A stretch of DNA of 64,000 bases, taken from contig OZ234499.1 of assembly GCA_965153455.1 (NCBI GenBank), forward strand, positions 14,070,271-14,134,270, in the 5' to 3' direction. Within the stretch, counting starts at the first letter, position 1, and the number at the start of each line of letters is the position of its first letter. This document shows, piece after piece, positions 61,081-64,000 of this stretch. Position numbers and translations under genes: made by a program. A model generated the notes under the pieces. That model was not told the origin of the DNA. It made no database searches and was given only the letters and a program-made list of their open reading frames with translations. The DNA is from Sphagnum compactum. Taxonomy: Eukaryota > Bryophyta > Sphagnopsida > Sphagnales.

Positions 61081-61815
61081 AGCAATTGATTTCATTGGAG
61101 TATCAAGACCAACACAAGGCATTGTGTTACGAATATAAGAATGCCTACAATTCAATATTGGTGGTATTCCTCATACTAAGCAGTTGATTTCATTGGAGTA
61201 TCAAGACCAACACAAGGCATTGTGTTACGAATACAAGAATGCCATCGTTGCAAGAGTTGCAATGTTGATGTTCGATATGCTACAATTCAATGTTGGTGGT
61301 ATTCTTCACACCAAGCAGTTGATTTCATTGGAGTATAAAGACCAACACAAGGCATTGTGCTACAAATATAAGAATGCCATTGTTGCAAAAGGTTGATGTT
61401 CGATATGCTACAATTCAATGTTGGTGGTATTCCTCATACTAAGCAGTTGATTTCATTGGAGTATCAAGACCAACACAAGGCATTGTGTTACAAATACAAG
61501 AATGCCATCGTTGCAAGAGTTGCAACGTTGATGTTTGATATGCTACAATTCAATGTTGGTGGTATTCCTCACACCAAGCAGTTGATTTCATTGGAGTATA
61601 AAGACCAACATATGGCATTGTGCTACGAATATAAGAATGCCATTGTTGCAAAAGGTTGATGTTTGCTATGCTACAATTCAATGTTGGTGGTATTCCTCAT
61701 ACTAAGTAGTTGATTTCATTGGAGTATCAAGACTAACACAAGGCATTATGTTGCGAATATAAGAATTTCATCATTGCAAGAGGTTGATGTTGGATAGGTT
61801 CCAATTCAATGTTGA
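61081..61815. repeat. Tandem array with alternating 135- and 128-bp units
   Basis: The word AGCA[GA]TTGATTTCATTGGA begins units at 61081, 61179, 61314, 61442 and 61577, and as AGTAGTTGATTTC at 61705. Spacings are 98, 135, 128, 135 and 128 bp, so after a truncated first unit it is a 263-bp dimer repeat. The 135-bp form has GCAAGAGTTGCAA(T/C)GTTGATG, where the 128-bp form has GCAAAAGGTTGATG. Units are very similar. Within a unit a 45-codon frame stays open (KQLISLEYQDQHKALCY, then LQFNVGGIP); the 128-bp units shift the frame and end it. Confidence 0.85.
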
Positions 61816-64000
61816 TAGTATTCCTTTTGGGCTATCAACAAAAGTGTGATTTAGAACCTCAATAATTTGTTGAACTTTTGACATTTTCATGTTAGAAAAT
61901 GAGGAGGTTTCATGTTACATGTAAACAAATTTCCCTAATGTTTTGTGAATTTGATTATGCATAATTCATCTAACATGTGTTTTTAAAATAGTATTTCACA
62001 TGCTTGTGGGTGTAAGCATGTTAAAGTAATCCAATTTGCAATTCTTGTTTTCTTGAATGGAAGTACTCATAAAGTGAATTTTAATAGAGAAAACTTTGAA
62101 ATATTTTTTAGTTTAATGATTAATTTGAAAATGCTTTTTGACTTATGTTTTATGTTCTTAATATGCATTCAGGTGAAGTTTTGAAAATGCAAGTAGACAC
62201 AAGTGGTTGTTTCAAATTAATTTCAAATACATGAAAGTGGGATTTTAATTAGAATTATGGTATTTTCAAGTTGATGACACATGAAAACATATTAATTACT
62301 TTAAACTTTTGCATAGTAAAATCATATTTTGCCAAGTTTTTAACTTAAAAATAACATTTTTCCTAGCTAAATTAAAATTTACTTATTACATATTTTTCTT
62401 ACACTAAAGTTTTACAACTTGGTATGCAATTATTATAAATCTAATGAAGTGCATGATGGTTTCATAGTGATATTTGAAGAGGTTTTGAATTTACTTTCTT
62501 ACATTTATATCTAAAATAAAATATTATAATGTCAAACTATACTATTTTGGCCTATTTTTGTATGTTTACTCCAAACATGCTAATTTATAATTTGTCAGAA
62601 ACAATCCACAACATTTTGGCTCCAACAACAGTTTGAGAAAAGGGGTTCCTACTTATACACTGCCACTTTTGATGGTTATGTGTGATCTTTCAAACATAAT
62701 GCATTGTATAAGGAGTATTTGAAAGGTCATACATCTAGACAAGGTTTGAATAAGAATAAACTTCATTTGTCTATAATGAGTGCCTCTAACAACCCATTGC
62801 AAATGGCAATTGTTGTCACAAATCATGTTTTGAGCTTCTCCTTTACATTAAAGATGCCACATTTGGAAGGTAGAAAGGTTTTTGAATGCTGCAAATGATG
62901 CGCAAATCTTCTGTTGAAGTTAGAAGGGGATTCTCACAAAGATGATTATGTTAATTTTTCTCATTCATGAATTGACATTTCACATCAACACTAAATTAGA
63001 TGCTAATGGTCACTACTACAAAATGATGGTTTCTATGTTACCAACATCATGTTTAAAATGATTACATAATCAAGATTTAAACAAAACTAATAATTTGAAA
63101 TGATTAGACATGTCCCTCATGATTAACATAAAAAACAATGTTCATTCTAACTAAAAAGTTTAGCATAATAATCACATTCACTTATTCAATTTTTGAAAAA
63201 GTGGAGTATGTGATCCATCAATGATGTTATAAACATTAGATAAATCACATGCATTCAAAAATCCATCCATAATCTTATGTGAACACGAATCATTAAATAT
63301 AAAAATATATCAACTAAATAGTTTGTCCCTAGAAATTAAAAAATCAACAACAATATCAACATAGTGACACATCATAAAACTACAACATTAAATCTATCAA
63401 CAATAATGTTTGCACTAACCCCATGAAAAAATTGATACAACACCAACCCAATGACTTTTAAAAGTTTTAATGGTGTTATAACAAACACGACAACATGACA
63501 AAAAGGTTCAACATTCTAACCAAATACATAAATGTTCCATGTGTTACATATTATGCCACTAAGAGTTTTCTATTTTTCATTTTCCAAACTCATTTGCTAA
63601 ATAACCCCTTTTCTCAAATTCGAATGTGTAGATTACCTACGTTTTCTCCACCAAATTTTACAGGGTTTAATCTCTTGATAGGAAAGATTCAATGTGCAAC
63701 GTGTTGTAATGTGTTACATATAATGAACATTATAAGTGAAAAGAGTGACATCTCAAATTTTAAAAGTAAATTTTTTACTTGAATCACTTTCACCTTCTTA
63801 CAACATCTAATTATCAAAGCTTCAACATGATCAAAAAGCAAAAAATCAATAACGTAATGCCAATTGTCACAATATTCATTATAAAGACCAATTTTGAAAT
63901 ACGAAAAATAAAAATTAGTGACAAGCTTTACACTCACAAAACCCTATTCATAAATTAAATTATGACTTGAATTCGTAGACTTCAAGGTTGCTAAATGCAT
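61816..64000. other. AT-rich spacer to the window end
   Basis: No gene was recognised. The frames at 62704-62898, 63495-63782 and 63689-63937 (minus) lack domains. No organised repeats were seen by eye. Confidence 0.45.

Noticed and set aside
1-64000. CRISPR arrays, bacterial operons, tRNA or rRNA genes
   Set aside because: No regular short repeat-spacer array, ribosome-binding-site-led gene clusters or intact tRNA/rRNA sequence was seen; the intron-containing genes show a eukaryotic nuclear genome.

Overview
This window looks like nuclear DNA of a land plant. It has three multi-exon genes with GT-AG introns, long AT-rich spacers full of decayed transposons and satellites, and a Ty3/gypsy retrotransposon whose primer-binding site matches plant initiator-Met tRNA. 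One gene is of the plant-specific PHIP1 type (lysine-rich N-terminus, two RRMs, zinc knuckle). Sparse genes and heavy relic content suggest a large genome, possibly a non-flowering lineage. The sequence does not let me name a species.

Layout: 1-12.9 kb is AT-rich spacer holding two decayed hAT-type transposase genes (one carrying a CACTA-type MITE) and a minisatellite. 12.9-17.2 kb is the PHIP1-like gene (+), four exons, with a telo-box repeat upstream. 17.2-30.1 kb is spacer with tandem repeats, a SINE-like element, two large satellite-like fields (20.8-22.3 and 24.4-26.0 kb), a decayed coiled-coil coding region and another hAT relic. 30.13-37.67 kb is a nearly full-length gypsy element on the minus strand. 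It has a single gag-pol frame with two stops, an extra broken reading frame before gag, and a 5' LTR lacking 675 bp. 37.7-39.4 kb holds hairpin-rich DNA and short repeats. 40.6-50.1 kb is the SPT5 elongation-factor gene (+). I resolved 24 coding exons that join in phase to 1065 codons. Its last exon and 3' flank are tandemly duplicated. 52.3-53.25 kb is a broken Myb/SANT-like gene. 56.99-59.60 kb is a five-exon gene on the minus strand for a small membrane protein of unknown function. 61.1-61.8 kb is a tandem repeat with alternating 135 and 128 bp units. The rest is spacer without recognisable genes.

The three intact genes appear to be independent housekeeping functions: RNA binding/cytokinesis, RNA polymerase II elongation, and an uncharacterised membrane protein. 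They lie in islands of visibly higher GC than the spacers. The less ordinary items are the extra pre-gag frame and crippled 5' LTR of the gypsy element, the SPT5 terminal-exon duplication, the hairpin cluster beside the retrotransposon, the strand-switching satellite at 21 kb and the alternating repeat at 61 kb. All coordinates come from reading the sequence by eye; homology statements rest on recalled family motifs, with no database search.
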